From Thermaerobacter subterraneus DSM 13965 (GTDB taxonomy: Bacteria > Bacillota > Sulfobacillia > Thermaerobacterales > Thermaerobacteraceae), in the NCBI RefSeq assembly GCF_000183545.2, contig NZ_JH976535.1:1169890-1233889 (forward strand): a stretch of DNA of 64,000 nucleotides. The letters are read 5' to 3'. The notes below the pieces were generated by a model, which was not told the origin of the DNA, did not search any database, and saw only the letters and a list, made by a program, of their open reading frames with translations. The position numbers and the translations under genes were made by a program. Positions 8,921-17,855 of the stretch are shown here, in pieces (the stretch's first letter is position 1; each line of letters starts with the position of its first letter).

Positions 8921-9835
8921 GTGGCCCACGATCCAGCCGATGTCCGAGGTCGACCACCAGATGTCTCCCGGCCGGAGCCCGAAGCCCATGGTGGCGGCGT
9001 TGTAGACCCCCACCTGGTAGGCTCCCTGGCTGTGGACCACCAGCTTGGGCTGGGCCGTGGTGCCCGACGTGGCGAGGATGAAGGCGGGCTCGTTGGCCTC
9101 CATCCACTCCACCTCGGGCGAGCCGTCGGCGGCCAGGGAGAGGAACTGGTCCCAGGTCATGTCGCGGCCCGGGGTCAGGGCGAGGCGGCGGCCGCTGCGG
9201 GGCAGGACCACCACCCGCTCCACCGGGCAGCCCGGCGTGGCCAGGGCGTCCAGGACCAGCCCCCAGAGGTCGACTTCCCGGCCCTTGCGCCAGGTGACGT
9301 CGGCCGTGACCAGCACCCGGGCCCCGGCCAGCTGCATGCGCTGGGCCAGGGCGGCGCTGCCGAAGCCGGCGAACACCACCATGTGGATGGCGCCGATGCG
9401 GGCGCAGGCCAGCATGGTGCAGATGGCTTCAGGGATGGTGGGCATGTAGAGGGCCACCCGGTCGCCGCGCTGCACGCCCAGTCCCCGCAGGGCGGCCGCC
9501 ACCTGCCGGACCTGGTGCCAGAGCTGGGCATAGGTGTACACCCGCCGCTCGCCCCGCTCGTTCAGGGCGATGAGGGCCGCGTGGCCGCCCCAGTCCCGTT
9601 CCAGGTGGACGTCCAGGGCGTTGTGGGCCAGGTTGGTCAGGCCCCCGACGAACCAGCGGAAGGAAGGCGGCTCGGGCTGGAAGACCCGGTCCCACGGGCG
9701 GAACCAGGGCAGCTTGCGGGCTTCGCGGGCCCAGAATCCCTCCCAGTCCGCCAGGCCCTCTTCGACCCGCCGCCGCACCAGCGGGTTGAGTCCCGGCAGC
9801 GGGACCGGGGCGGCCTCGGAAGGCATGCCGTCCAT
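8921..9835 (-). pseudogene. acsA: Acetyl-CoA synthetase (AMP-forming), 5' half, separated by transposon
   Basis: N-terminal 305 residues of the acyl-CoA synthetase. Seen are the N-terminal ACAS domain (ALIALNERGERRVYTYAQL), the substrate-entry motif RIGAIHMVVFAGFG and the AMP-binding P-loop FILATSGTTAQPKLVVHS, ending at GWIVGH where the TnpB element begins. Translation runs 16 residues into the element and stops at 8873. The ATG at 9835 has GGGGGGAG upstream. The enzyme would activate acetate or propionate to the acyl-CoA using ATP; as it stands the adenylation domain is cut and the C-terminal lysine domain is missing. Confidence 0.9.
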
Positions 9836-10124
9836 GACGCTCTCCCCCCGGTGGGGGCGGGCCGGTACCCGCCCCCGCGTCATCCTGGGGCGGCCATTCG
9901 GGGTCCGGCCTGCCCGATCCTGCCAGGACCGGGCCGCCCGAAGGGGGTGCCGCCAGAGTTGTCAAGAGTTCACAAGGGTCTGCGGGGTCCCTGGTGGAAC
10001 CCTTTGGGAAGTCTCGCCGGACACCGGGCGCTGGACGGCCGGCGCCGAGGATGAAAGCGCCGGGAGTGAACATGGATGCGGCGCCGGCCGGACCGGCGCG
10101 GCGCTGCGGCGGGACGCCGGGGCC

Positions 10125-11012
10125 GTGGAAGGGGGCGAGGACTTGGGGTTTTTGCGGGTCGACGAGGACGGTGCCGTGGTGACCATCACCATCGACCGTC
10201 CCGAGCAGCACAACGCCATCAGTTTCGCCATGTGGCGCGACCTGGGGGGCATCCTGGACCGGCTGGCGGAGGAAGCCCGCCGGTACAGCGACCTGCGGGT
10301 GGTGATCCTGCGGGGTGAGGGCGGGCGGGCCCTTTCCGCCGGGTCGGACTTGAAGGAGTTCTCCACCATGACCATCGACGAGGTGCGCCGCTGCTTCTTG
10401 ACCATGGAGCAGACCATCAGCAAGGTGGAGCGCCTGCCGTATCCGGTGATCGCGGCCATCGGCGGCTACGCCCTGGGCTCGGCCTTCGAGCTGGCCTGTG
10501 CCTGCGACCTCCAGGTGGCCTCGGAGCGGGCCCAGGTAGGGATGCCGGTCGCCCGGCTGGGCATCATGCTCAGCCCCGAATTCACCCGGCGGCTGGTGGC
10601 CCTCATGGGGCCCAACCAGGCGAAGGACCTCCTCTTCACCGGCCGCCTGCTGAACGCCGCTGAGGCCCGGGCGGTGGGCCTGGTGACCCACGTGGTGCCC
10701 CACGAAGAGGTCGATCCCTTCGCACGCCGGCTGGCGGAGAACATGGCCCGCCTCTCGCCGTCGTCCATCCGGGCCGCCAAGCGCTCGGTGCTGTTGTCCC
10801 AGCCCGCTCCGCCGCCCGATCCGGCCGGTGAGCCGGTGCCCTATTACATCGACGAGGACGACTTCCGCGAGGGCGTGCGGGCCTTTCTCGAGAAGAGGGC
10901 GCCGCGCTTCGACCGGCCGGCCCGCCCGCTGCGCCCCGCGCTCTCCCCGGATTCGCCCTGCTCCACCGGCCCGGCCGAGGGCAACGGTCACCGGCCCGAA
11001 GCGCCGCGGTGA
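10125..11012 (+). CDS. Enoyl-CoA hydratase/isomerase family protein
   Basis: A crotonase-fold protein of about 295 residues. The oxyanion-hole segments are visible (RALSAGSDLKEF and IGGYALGSAFELACACD). The Glu in AFELACACD corresponds to the first catalytic Glu of enoyl-CoA hydratase; the second (normally PE-x2-LG) is Val in MPVARLG, so simple hydratase chemistry is doubtful and isomerase, hydrolase or other crotonase chemistry is possible. The start is uncertain: GTG at 10125 is chosen because similarity begins right after it, but no clear ribosome binding site is seen. The C-terminal ~35 residues are Arg/Pro-rich. It diverges from the broken acyl-CoA synthetase across a 289-bp gap and may share a fatty-acid or propionate role. 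Confidence 0.8.
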   Translation: MEGGEDLGFLRVDEDGAVVTITIDRPEQHNAISFAMWRDLGGILDRLAEEARRYSDLRVVILRGEGGRALSAGSDLKEFSTMTIDEVRRCFLTMEQTISKVERLPYPVIAAIGGYALGSAFELACACDLQVASERAQVGMPVARLGIMLSPEFTRRLVALMGPNQAKDLLFTGRLLNAAEARAVGLVTHVVPHEEVDPFARRLAENMARLSPSSIRAAKRSVLLSQPAPPPDPAGEPVPYYIDEDDFREGVRAFLEKRAPRFDRPARPLRPALSPDSPCSTGPAEGNGHRPEAPR

Positions 11013-11030
11013 CCCAAGGGGCCCGCCGGC

Positions 11031-13184
11031 TCACGGACCTTCCTGGCCGCTCCGTCCCAGGGAGGGCCGGCCGGGACCCGGGCCGCCGGCTGCGGCGTCG
11101 CGCGGTTCCCGGGGGGGCCCTTCCCATGCCGGCCCGCCATCCAGCAGCGGCAGGGCGCGAAGGGCCACCTGCAGGCTCAACAGCTGGTCGGGGTCCTTCA
11201 GGTCGAGACCGGTGATCTGCCGGATCCGGCCCAGCCGGTAGGCCACGGTGTTGTAGTGGGTGTAGAGGGCCTGCGCCATCCGCTTCATGTTGCCGCCGTA
11301 ACGGAAGTAGGCCTCCAGGGTCTCCAGCAGCTTGCCGTCGTGGCGGCGGTCGTAGGCCAGCAGGGCGCCCAGGTAGTCGGCCACGAAGCCGGCCAGTTCC
11401 TCCCGGGGCTGGTGGTGCAGCAGGCGCAGGATGCCCAGTTCGGCAAAGAACTGGACGGGCTCGGGGGTTCGCCCGCTGCCGCGCCCGGGGGAGCCGCCCG
11501 GGAGGCCGGCTGGGGCGCGGCGGGAGGAGCGTCCTGGGACGCCGGCGGCAGGGCGGCCGGTGATGCCGGCCTGCCCTGTGATGCCGGCCCGGCCGGTGAT
11601 GCCGGTTCCTTCGGCCCTGGTGTCCCGGTGGGCGGCCGTGGCCCGGACTGCCTGAAGGGCGGTGCGGGCCTCCCGGTAGCTGCGGGCCAGGGCAGCGGGG
11701 CCGGGCGCCACCCGCCCTACACCTGCGGCGGCCACCGCCGTCCCGTCCCCCCAACTGGCGGGCGATCCCCCGCCGAGCGCTCCTGCCGGCCCGCCGTCCC
11801 GGACCGGCCGCCGCCCGTCGGGTCCGGGCGCTGCGCTGGTGGCAGGAGGGATGCCGGCCGCGGGGCCATGGCCAGAAGGCAGCGGGCCGCGCGACCCCCG
11901 GGCTGTACCGGTGCTGGAGGCATAGGAACGCAGCACCGCCTTGGCCACCGTCAGGATGCGGTGACGCCCGGCCGGACCCGCCGGGTCGCCCGGGATCAGG
12001 GCCACCACCAGGCCGTCGCGGATGCCGGCCACCGGCTCGCCGCCCTCCATGGAGAGCACCATCTCCGCCGCCCGCAGCAGGGGCTGCAGCTCCCGGTCGG
12101 GGCCGGGTTCGTCCCGGGGCGAGGAACCGGCGCTCCCACGGGCCGGCTGCCCGGCGGCCGCGTCCTGCCGACCGGCCGCCGGTCCGGGGCCGGAGGGTGC
12201 CAGGGGGCCGAAGACCACCACGGTGTGGGGGCGGTTCAGGTCCCAGCCCAGGGCGCGGCACCGCTCCGCCAGTTCCGCCGGGTGGGGCAGATCACCCGAC
12301 AGCAGCCGGTCCAGGAACTCCGTCCGGAAGCGGCGCTGGACTTCCACCACCGCCGCCTGCTTGCCCCACTGCAGCGCCAGAATGGCGGCCCCCCTCTCCA
12401 GCAGGCCGGCTTCCACGGCCAGGGGAGGGCGGCCGGGTGAGGCCGCGCACAGGGTCCCGAAGAACCGGTCACCGGAGGCGACGGGGACCCGCCAGGCCGG
12501 GCCGCGCTGAAGTCCGGCCGCGGGGTCCGGGGTGACGGTCGCTGGGGTACCGCCTTCCTGCAGGGCCGGTGGCGGGCCCGGCAGCCCCGGCACGGCCTGG
12601 CTCACCAGGGCTCCTGCGGCGTCCTCGATCCACACCGGGCGGGCCAGGTGGCGGGCCACCACGGCACACAGGTCGTCCAGGCTCGCCCCCCGCAGGACCA
12701 GGTCGAGCAGTTCCCGCTGGAGGCCGTCGGCGGCCAGGGTGGCCGCGGCCTGGCGGTGGGCGATGGCCTGCATCACCGGGCCGATGACCTCGGAAAAGGA
12801 GAGATGGTAGGGGATCTCCAGCAGGGGAAGACCGCACTCCTCGGCCTGGCGGATGGCTTCACCCGGGACCTCGGCCATGTAGCGGCGGGGCTTGATGCCC
12901 AGGCCCGCCGCTCCTTTGGCTGCGAGGCCGGGAACGAGCGCCGCCAGGTGGCCCGGGTCGTCCCGGAAGGTGAAACCGGTGGTCAGAAGAAGCTCGCCTT
13001 CCAGCACCCAGTCGACGATGTCGGGCACCTCGATGACGTTCACCAGGCGCACCGGCCGGTGCAGCGATCCGTTCCCGGCCAGCACCCTGATCTCGCGCAG
13101 CGGCTCCAGGCGCAGCACCTCGGCCAGGGTCACGGCGTCGGCGGCCCCGCCGGGAGCCGGGCCGCCGCCGGCACACCCCGTCAT
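11031..13184 (-). CDS. pucR: PucR-family transcriptional regulator
   Basis: A 717-residue regulator. It has an N-terminal PucR purine-catabolism domain (residues ~15-150, with VNVIEVPDIVDWVLEGELLL), a middle effector/GGDEF-like region, and a C-terminal PucR-type helix-turn-helix (LLETLEAYFRYGGNMKRMAQ, then YTHYNTVAYRLGRI). Family members such as B. subtilis PucR control ureide and purine catabolism. The middle carries long Gly/Pro/Arg-rich inserts, including a GITG-type tandem repeat, making it longer than usual. The start at 13184 follows GGGGGAGGG; the ATG at 13190 is too close to that site. It is divergent from the molybdenum hydroxylase operon and is the natural candidate regulator of the 11-33 kb catabolic island. 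Confidence 0.88.
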   Translation of the reverse strand: MTGCAGGGPAPGGAADAVTLAEVLRLEPLREIRVLAGNGSLHRPVRLVNVIEVPDIVDWVLEGELLLTTGFTFRDDPGHLAALVPGLAAKGAAGLGIKPRRYMAEVPGEAIRQAEECGLPLLEIPYHLSFSEVIGPVMQAIAHRQAAATLAADGLQRELLDLVLRGASLDDLCAVVARHLARPVWIEDAAGALVSQAVPGLPGPPPALQEGGTPATVTPDPAAGLQRGPAWRVPVASGDRFFGTLCAASPGRPPLAVEAGLLERGAAILALQWGKQAAVVEVQRRFRTEFLDRLLSGDLPHPAELAERCRALGWDLNRPHTVVVFGPLAPSGPGPAAGRQDAAAGQPARGSAGSSPRDEPGPDRELQPLLRAAEMVLSMEGGEPVAGIRDGLVVALIPGDPAGPAGRHRILTVAKAVLRSYASSTGTARGSRGPLPSGHGPAAGIPPATSAAPGPDGRRPVRDGGPAGALGGGSPASWGDGTAVAAAGVGRVAPGPAALARSYREARTALQAVRATAAHRDTRAEGTGITGRAGITGQAGITGRPAAGVPGRSSRRAPAGLPGGSPGRGSGRTPEPVQFFAELGILRLLHHQPREELAGFVADYLGALLAYDRRHDGKLLETLEAYFRYGGNMKRMAQALYTHYNTVAYRLGRIRQITGLDLKDPDQLLSLQVALRALPLLDGGPAWEGPPREPRDAAAGGPGPGRPSLGRSGQEGP
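11560..11613. repeat. 18-bp tandem repeat inside the pucR gene
   Basis: GTGATGCCGG recurs at 11560, 11578 and 11596, giving three 18-bp units. They encode a repeating GITG motif on the minus strand within a disordered insert. Confidence 0.8.
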
Positions 13185-13352
13185 CCCCATCCCTCCCCCA
13201 GGCGTCTTGCCTCGTACGAACCGGCTTGCCCCCCTTGAGCGGGCTTCCCGCACCAAGAGGGTCTTTGGCCCGCCCCCCGGCGGTTTCCTGCCGTAGGTGC
13301 CCGTACCCTCGTAAAAAATCGCCAACCCGCCTTGATGGTCTTTAGGAAAACC

Positions 13353-13360
13353 CACCAAAG
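13353..13360 (-). promoter_or_regulatory. Possible PucR-box half site in the pucR / hydroxylase divergent region
   Basis: The minus strand reads CTTTGGTG here, the same eight bases found in the allF / permease divergent region at 24192. It matches the C-N-T-T-G-G-T core reported for B. subtilis PucR boxes but not the following TAA. The 263-bp divergent gap also holds A-rich segments near 13310 and 13344, unusual for this genome and likely promoter material. Confidence 0.35.
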
Positions 13361-13447
13361 GGTCGATCGCCCGGAGGGACGAACCCACCGGTACCCTGAA
13401 GGGCCGAGAACGCGCCCGGCCATGGGCGGGAGAAAGAGGGACGTGCC

Positions 13448-14344
13448 ATGAAGCCGCCGCGGTTCGCTTATCACGACCCCCGGTCGCTGGACGAAGCTGT
13501 GGAGCTGCTGGGCCGGTACGGGGGGGAGGCCAAGGTCCTGGCGGGGGGGCAGTCGCTGATCCCCCTCCTGAATTTCCGCCTCGCCCGGCCCGCGGCGCTG
13601 ATCGACATCAACCGCATCCCGGGACTCGACTCCCTGACCCTGGCCGGCGGCCGGCTGGAGGCCGGCGCCCTGGTTCGGCACCGGCAGGTGGAGCGGTCGG
13701 AGCTGGTGCGCCGCCACTGTCCCCTCCTGGCCGAGGCCATGGGCTGGGTCGGCCATCCGGCCATCCGCCAGCGGGGCACCCTGTGCGGCAGCCTGGCCCA
13801 CGCCGACCCGGCCGCCGAGATCCCCGCGGTCTGGGTGGCCCTGGACGGCGTGGTGCGAGCCCGAGGGCCGCAAGGTGAGCGGGAGGTGCCGGCGGCCGAG
13901 TTCTTCCTGACCTACTTCACCACCACCCTGGAGCCCACCGAGCTGGTCGTGGGCGCCGGGCTGCCCCTCCTGCCGCCGGGCGCCGGTTGGGCCTTCGTGG
14001 AGGTAGCCCGCCGCCACGGCGACTTTGCCCTGGCTGCGGTGGCGGCGGTGGTGGAACTCGACGCCCAGGGACGGATCGCCCGGGCCCGGCTCGGCCTGGC
14101 GGGCGTGGGGCCGGTCCCCTGCCGGGCCCGCGGGGCCGAGGCCTACCTGGCCGGCCGGGAACCCGGGGAGGCCACCTGGAAGGAGGCGGCCGCCCTGGTG
14201 GAAGACGAGGTCGAACCCGATTCGGACCTGCACGCCAGCTCCGCTTACCGGCGCCAGCTGGCGGGTGTGCTGGCTCGCCGGGCCCTGGACCAGGCGGCCC
14301 GGCGGGCCGTGGTGCCGGCGAGCGGCGGAGGTGAGGGCCGGTGA
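13448..14344 (+). CDS. Molybdenum hydroxylase, FAD-binding subunit (CoxM/XdhB-like)
   Basis: A 298-residue FAD subunit of a xanthine dehydrogenase / CO dehydrogenase-family enzyme, passing electrons from the iron-sulfur subunit to the acceptor. FAD-binding motifs are AGGQSLIPLLNFRLARP near residue 33 and RGTLCGSLAHADPAAE near residue 110, followed by the C-terminal CO_deh_flav_C domain. The length is normal. The ATG at 13448 follows GGGAGAAAGAGGG. It overlaps the next gene by 4 bases (GTGA), the first of three tightly coupled cistrons. Confidence 0.9.
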   Translation: MKPPRFAYHDPRSLDEAVELLGRYGGEAKVLAGGQSLIPLLNFRLARPAALIDINRIPGLDSLTLAGGRLEAGALVRHRQVERSELVRRHCPLLAEAMGWVGHPAIRQRGTLCGSLAHADPAAEIPAVWVALDGVVRARGPQGEREVPAAEFFLTYFTTTLEPTELVVGAGLPLLPPGAGWAFVEVARRHGDFALAAVAAVVELDAQGRIARARLGLAGVGPVPCRARGAEAYLAGREPGEATWKEAAALVEDEVEPDSDLHASSAYRRQLAGVLARRALDQAARRAVVPASGGGEGR

Positions 14345-15123
14345 CGGCAGAACGGTACGGTTTCGGGACCGGCGGACCGGCGCCGCATCACGAAGCGATG
14401 GACGCGGCGGGCTCCGCGCGGCAGCCGGCGGGCCCGGCGGAAGCCCGGCCGGACGCGGGGGGCCGGCCGGGGCAGGCCCGTGATGGGCTCGAACGGGCGG
14501 CGGGCGAAGGGGACGTCCGGGAGGTGCAACCCGGCTCGCCGGCGGCCGAGACCGGCATGGCCCGGCCGCCCGGGGCCCTAGAGGCTGCCGAACCCCGCAG
14601 GGAGATCACTGTCTGGGTCAACGGGATCCGCTACCGGCGGCAGGTGCCGGTGCGCATGCTCCTGGCCGACTTCCTCCGCCACGAGCTGGAACTGACCGGC
14701 ACCCACGTGGGCTGCGAGCACGGGGTTTGCGGTGCCTGCACCGTGCTCTGGGACGGGGAACCCGTGCGGTCGTGCCTGCTGCTGGCCGTCCAGGCCGACG
14801 GCGCCCACCTGACCACCGTGGAGGGCCTGGCCTCCCCCGACGAAAGGCTGCACCCCGTCCAGGAGGCGTTCCGCGAGGCGCACGGGCTGCAGTGCGGGTT
14901 CTGCACGCCGGGATTTTTATTGACGGTGGCCGCGTTCCTCCGCGACCACCCGGACCCCGACCCCGATGAGGCGGCCATCCGCGAGGCCTTGTCGGGCAAC
15001 CTGTGCCGGTGCACGGGCTACCAGCACATCGTGGCGGCCGTCAAGAGGGCGGCCCGCCTGCTGGCCGAGGCCGGGGTGCCCGCGGTGCCGCGGCACCAGC
15101 CCGCGGGAGGGGAGGGCGCCTGA
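14341..15123 (+). CDS. Molybdenum hydroxylase, [2Fe-2S] subunit with N-terminal extension (CoxS/XdhC-type small subunit)
   Basis: Small iron-sulfur subunit. The plant-type [2Fe-2S] motif CEHGVCGACTVLWDG and the C-terminal cluster motifs QCGFCTPGF and CRCTGYQHIV are intact. The usual subunit is ~160 residues, but here the first ~88 residues are a Gly/Ala/Pro/Arg-rich extension without similarity. The GTG start overlaps the previous stop (GTGA), so the extension is probably made. It electrically connects the Mo subunit to the FAD subunit. The stop is immediately followed by the ATG of the large subunit. Confidence 0.9.
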   Translation: MTAERYGFGTGGPAPHHEAMDAAGSARQPAGPAEARPDAGGRPGQARDGLERAAGEGDVREVQPGSPAAETGMARPPGALEAAEPRREITVWVNGIRYRRQVPVRMLLADFLRHELELTGTHVGCEHGVCGACTVLWDGEPVRSCLLLAVQADGAHLTTVEGLASPDERLHPVQEAFREAHGLQCGFCTPGFLLTVAAFLRDHPDPDPDEAAIREALSGNLCRCTGYQHIVAAVKRAARLLAEAGVPAVPRHQPAGGEGA

Positions 15124-17467
15124 GATGACCACCCGTTCCTTCGGCCTGCCGGTTCCGCGCAACGAGGACCCCCGCCTGCTGACCGGCCGGGGCCTGTTCG
15201 TCGATGACGTCCACCTGCCGGGCATGCTGCACGCGGCCGTCCTGCGCAGCCCCCACGCCCACGCCCGGATCCTCCGCATCGACACCTCCCGGGCCTGGGC
15301 CCTGCCCGGCGTCCATGCCGTGTGGACGAACCAGGACCTGGGGCCTTTGGCCGGGCCCCTGCCCCTGTTGATCCCTCATCCCACCCTGCGGGCCCGGACC
15401 CAGTACGCCCTGGCGCCGGGGGTGGTCCGCCACGTGGGGGAGCCGGTGGCCCTGGTGGTGGCGGAGAGCCGGTACCTGGCCGAGGATGCCCTTGATCTGA
15501 TCGAAGTCGAATACGAGCCCCTGCCGGCCGTGGTGGACCTGGAGGAGGCCACGCGGCCCGGTGCCCCGCTGATCTACCCGGAACTGGGGGACAACATCGC
15601 CGCCCACTACGTGCAGGAACGCGGCGACTTCGCCGCCGCCATCCGCCGGGCGCCCCACGTGATCCGGGCGCGCTTCTCCCTGGAGCGGGGGGCCGCCTCC
15701 CCCATGGAAACCCGGGGGGTGGTGGCCCACTTCGATCGCCAGGAAGGCAGCCTGACGGTGTGGGACTCCACCCAGGCCCCCATCCCCATCCGCAACGGGC
15801 TGGCGGAGATGCTGGGCCTGCCCCAGCAGCGGGTGCGGGTGGTGGCCCCCGACGTGGGGGGCGGCTTCGGCTGCAAGGTGATGATGTTCTACCCCGAAGA
15901 GGTGCTGATCCCCTGGGCGGCCATGCGCCTGGGCCGGCCCGTGAAGTGGATCGAGGACCGGCGGGAGCACTTCGTGGCCACCAACCACGAGCGGCTGCAG
16001 ATCCACGACGTGGAGGTGGGGTTCGACGACCAGGGCCGCATCCTGGCCCTCCAGACCGTGTTCCTCCACGACTGCGGCGCCTACACCGCCTACGGCCTGA
16101 TCATCCCCATCGTGGCCGAGTGCACCCTGCCGGGGCCGTACAAGATCCCCCACTACCGGGCCGAGTTCAAGGCGGTGTACACCAACAAGACCCAGACCAG
16201 CCCCTACCGCGGGGCGGGGCGGCCCCACGGGGTCTTCGTCATGGAGCGGGTGATCAAGCGCATCGCCGAGCACCTGGGCCTCGATCCCAACGAGGTGCGG
16301 CGGCGGAACTTCATCCAGCCCCACGAGTTCCCCTACGATGTGGGCCTGATCTACCAGGACAACGCGCCCCTGGTCTACGACAGCGGCAACTACCCCGCGG
16401 TGCTGGAGAAGTGCCTGGAGCTCATCGAGTACGACCAGTGGCCCGCCCGGAAGCGGCAGTTCCAGGCCGAGGGCCGCTACGTGGGCCTGGGCGTGGCCTT
16501 CTACGTGGAGGGGACGGGGATCGGCCCCTACGAGGGCGCCCGGGTGACGGTGGAACCCAGCGGCAAGGTCTTCGTGGCCACGGGCGTGGGCACCCAGGGC
16601 CAGAGCCACGCCACCACCTTTGCCCAGATCGTGGCCGACCAGTTGGGGGTCGACCCGTCGGACGTCACCGTGGTGACCGGCGATACGGCCCTGTTCGGCT
16701 GGGGCACGGGGACCTTCGCCAGCCGTGGGGCGGTGGTGGCGGGGAACGCCTGTTACAATGCGGCGGTCAAGGTTCGGGAGAAGGCCCTCCAGGTGGCGGC
16801 TGGGCTTCTGGAATGCCGGCCGGAAGACCTGGAGCTGGCGGAGGGGAAGGTGCGGGTCAAGGGGGCGCCCCAGCGGGCCGTGGCCCTGGGGGACGTGGCC
16901 CGGGCCGCCAACCCCCTGCGGGGGACCATCCCGGAGGAGTGGGAGGGGCCCGGTCTGGAAGCCTCCGGCTACTTCGCTCCACCCCGGGGTACTTTTGCCG
17001 CCGGTTGCCACGCGGCGCTGGTGGAGGTCGATCCGGAAACGGGCATGGCCCGCTTCCTGCGTTACGTGGTGGTCCACGACTGCGGGAAGGTGATCAACCC
17101 CCTTGTCCTGGACGGGCAGATCCACGGGGGCGTCGCCCAGGGCATCGGCGGCTGCTTCTACGAGCGGCTCGTGTACGACGAGCACGGCCAGCTGCTCAAC
17201 GCCTCCTTCATGGACTATCTCCTGCCCACGGCGGCCGAGATCCCGCCCATCGAGACGGCCCACGTCGAGACGCCCTCGCCCTTGAACCCCCTGGGCATCA
17301 AGGGCGCGGGGGAGGCGGGGGTGATCCCCGTGCCGGCCCTGTTCGCCGACGCCATTGAAGATGCTCTGAAGCCCTTCGGCATCCGGGTCGACCACATGCC
17401 CATCGACCCCAACTGGCTAGCGGAGCGGATCCGGGAGGCGCGGGTACGGGTGCAGGAGGCCGGTTGA
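15124..17467 (+). CDS. Molybdenum hydroxylase, molybdopterin-binding large subunit (CoxL form II / xanthine dehydrogenase-like)
   Basis: A 780-residue catalytic subunit. The two-part aldehyde oxidase/xanthine dehydrogenase fold is complete, with GGGFGCKVMMFYPEE, the active-site loop PYRGAGRPHG and the C-terminal GIKGAGEAGV bearing the base-catalytic Glu. The loop is of the YRGAGR type (so-called form II), not the AYxCSFR of true CO dehydrogenases, so a purine, aldehyde or other N-heterocycle is the likelier substrate. The position between a PucR regulator and nucleobase genes favours purine or ureide oxidation (inference). The ATG at 15124 has GGAGGGCGCC upstream. A substrate assay would be needed to name it. 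Confidence 0.88.
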
Positions 17468-17855
17468 ATCTCCGTAGGGCGGCACCTCTGCCCCGAAAGG
17501 CAGGTGACGAACGGCGGCGGGCTGTTGCGGGGCGAATCCCCGTAGGGGCCCGCCGCCGTTGGTTCGCCAGGGCACGGTTCTGGGCGGTGACTGGCGGCCT
17601 TGTCGGGACCTGGGTTCCTGGATGCCGACGGGGGCCGTTGCCGTGGTGACGCCGGAGTGGCAGGAGCTGCCGGTGGAGCCGCCCTATGCACAGAACACAA
17701 ATAGCCATGTCGATGTTTGGTCCGATTTTACGTAGGTAGTGCAGACGAATATACGGTAACCGTCCAGACAATCACGCCCTGTGTCGTATTTCGGAATGAG
17801 GTTTCAGTGTTGAAGCTGTGTGTTGCGGCGGAACTGGAATGGGAGGCGGGGGAAA
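17468..17855 (+). other. Intergenic region with nested hairpins and composition change
   Basis: A 388-bp gap without a credible gene. The first 100 bp hold two hairpins: CACCTCTGCC/GGCAGGTG (17483-17506) and a 13-bp stem AACGGCGGCGGGC/GCCCGCCGCCGTT (17510-17560) enclosing a GGGG-CCCC stem. They probably end or stabilise the hydroxylase mRNA, although no T-run follows. From about 17680 the base composition becomes clearly less GC-rich and stays so through codB; the promoter of codA should lie between 17700 and 17840. Confidence 0.55.

Noticed and set aside
15041-17395. A 784-codon minus-strand frame opposite the molybdenum hydroxylase large subunit
   Set aside because: Antisense shadow; His/Gly/Val-rich translation without motifs, while the plus strand encodes complete conserved domains.
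15124-17467. Aerobic CO dehydrogenase (form I) assignment
   Set aside because: The diagnostic AYxCSFR loop is absent; YRGAGR is present instead.
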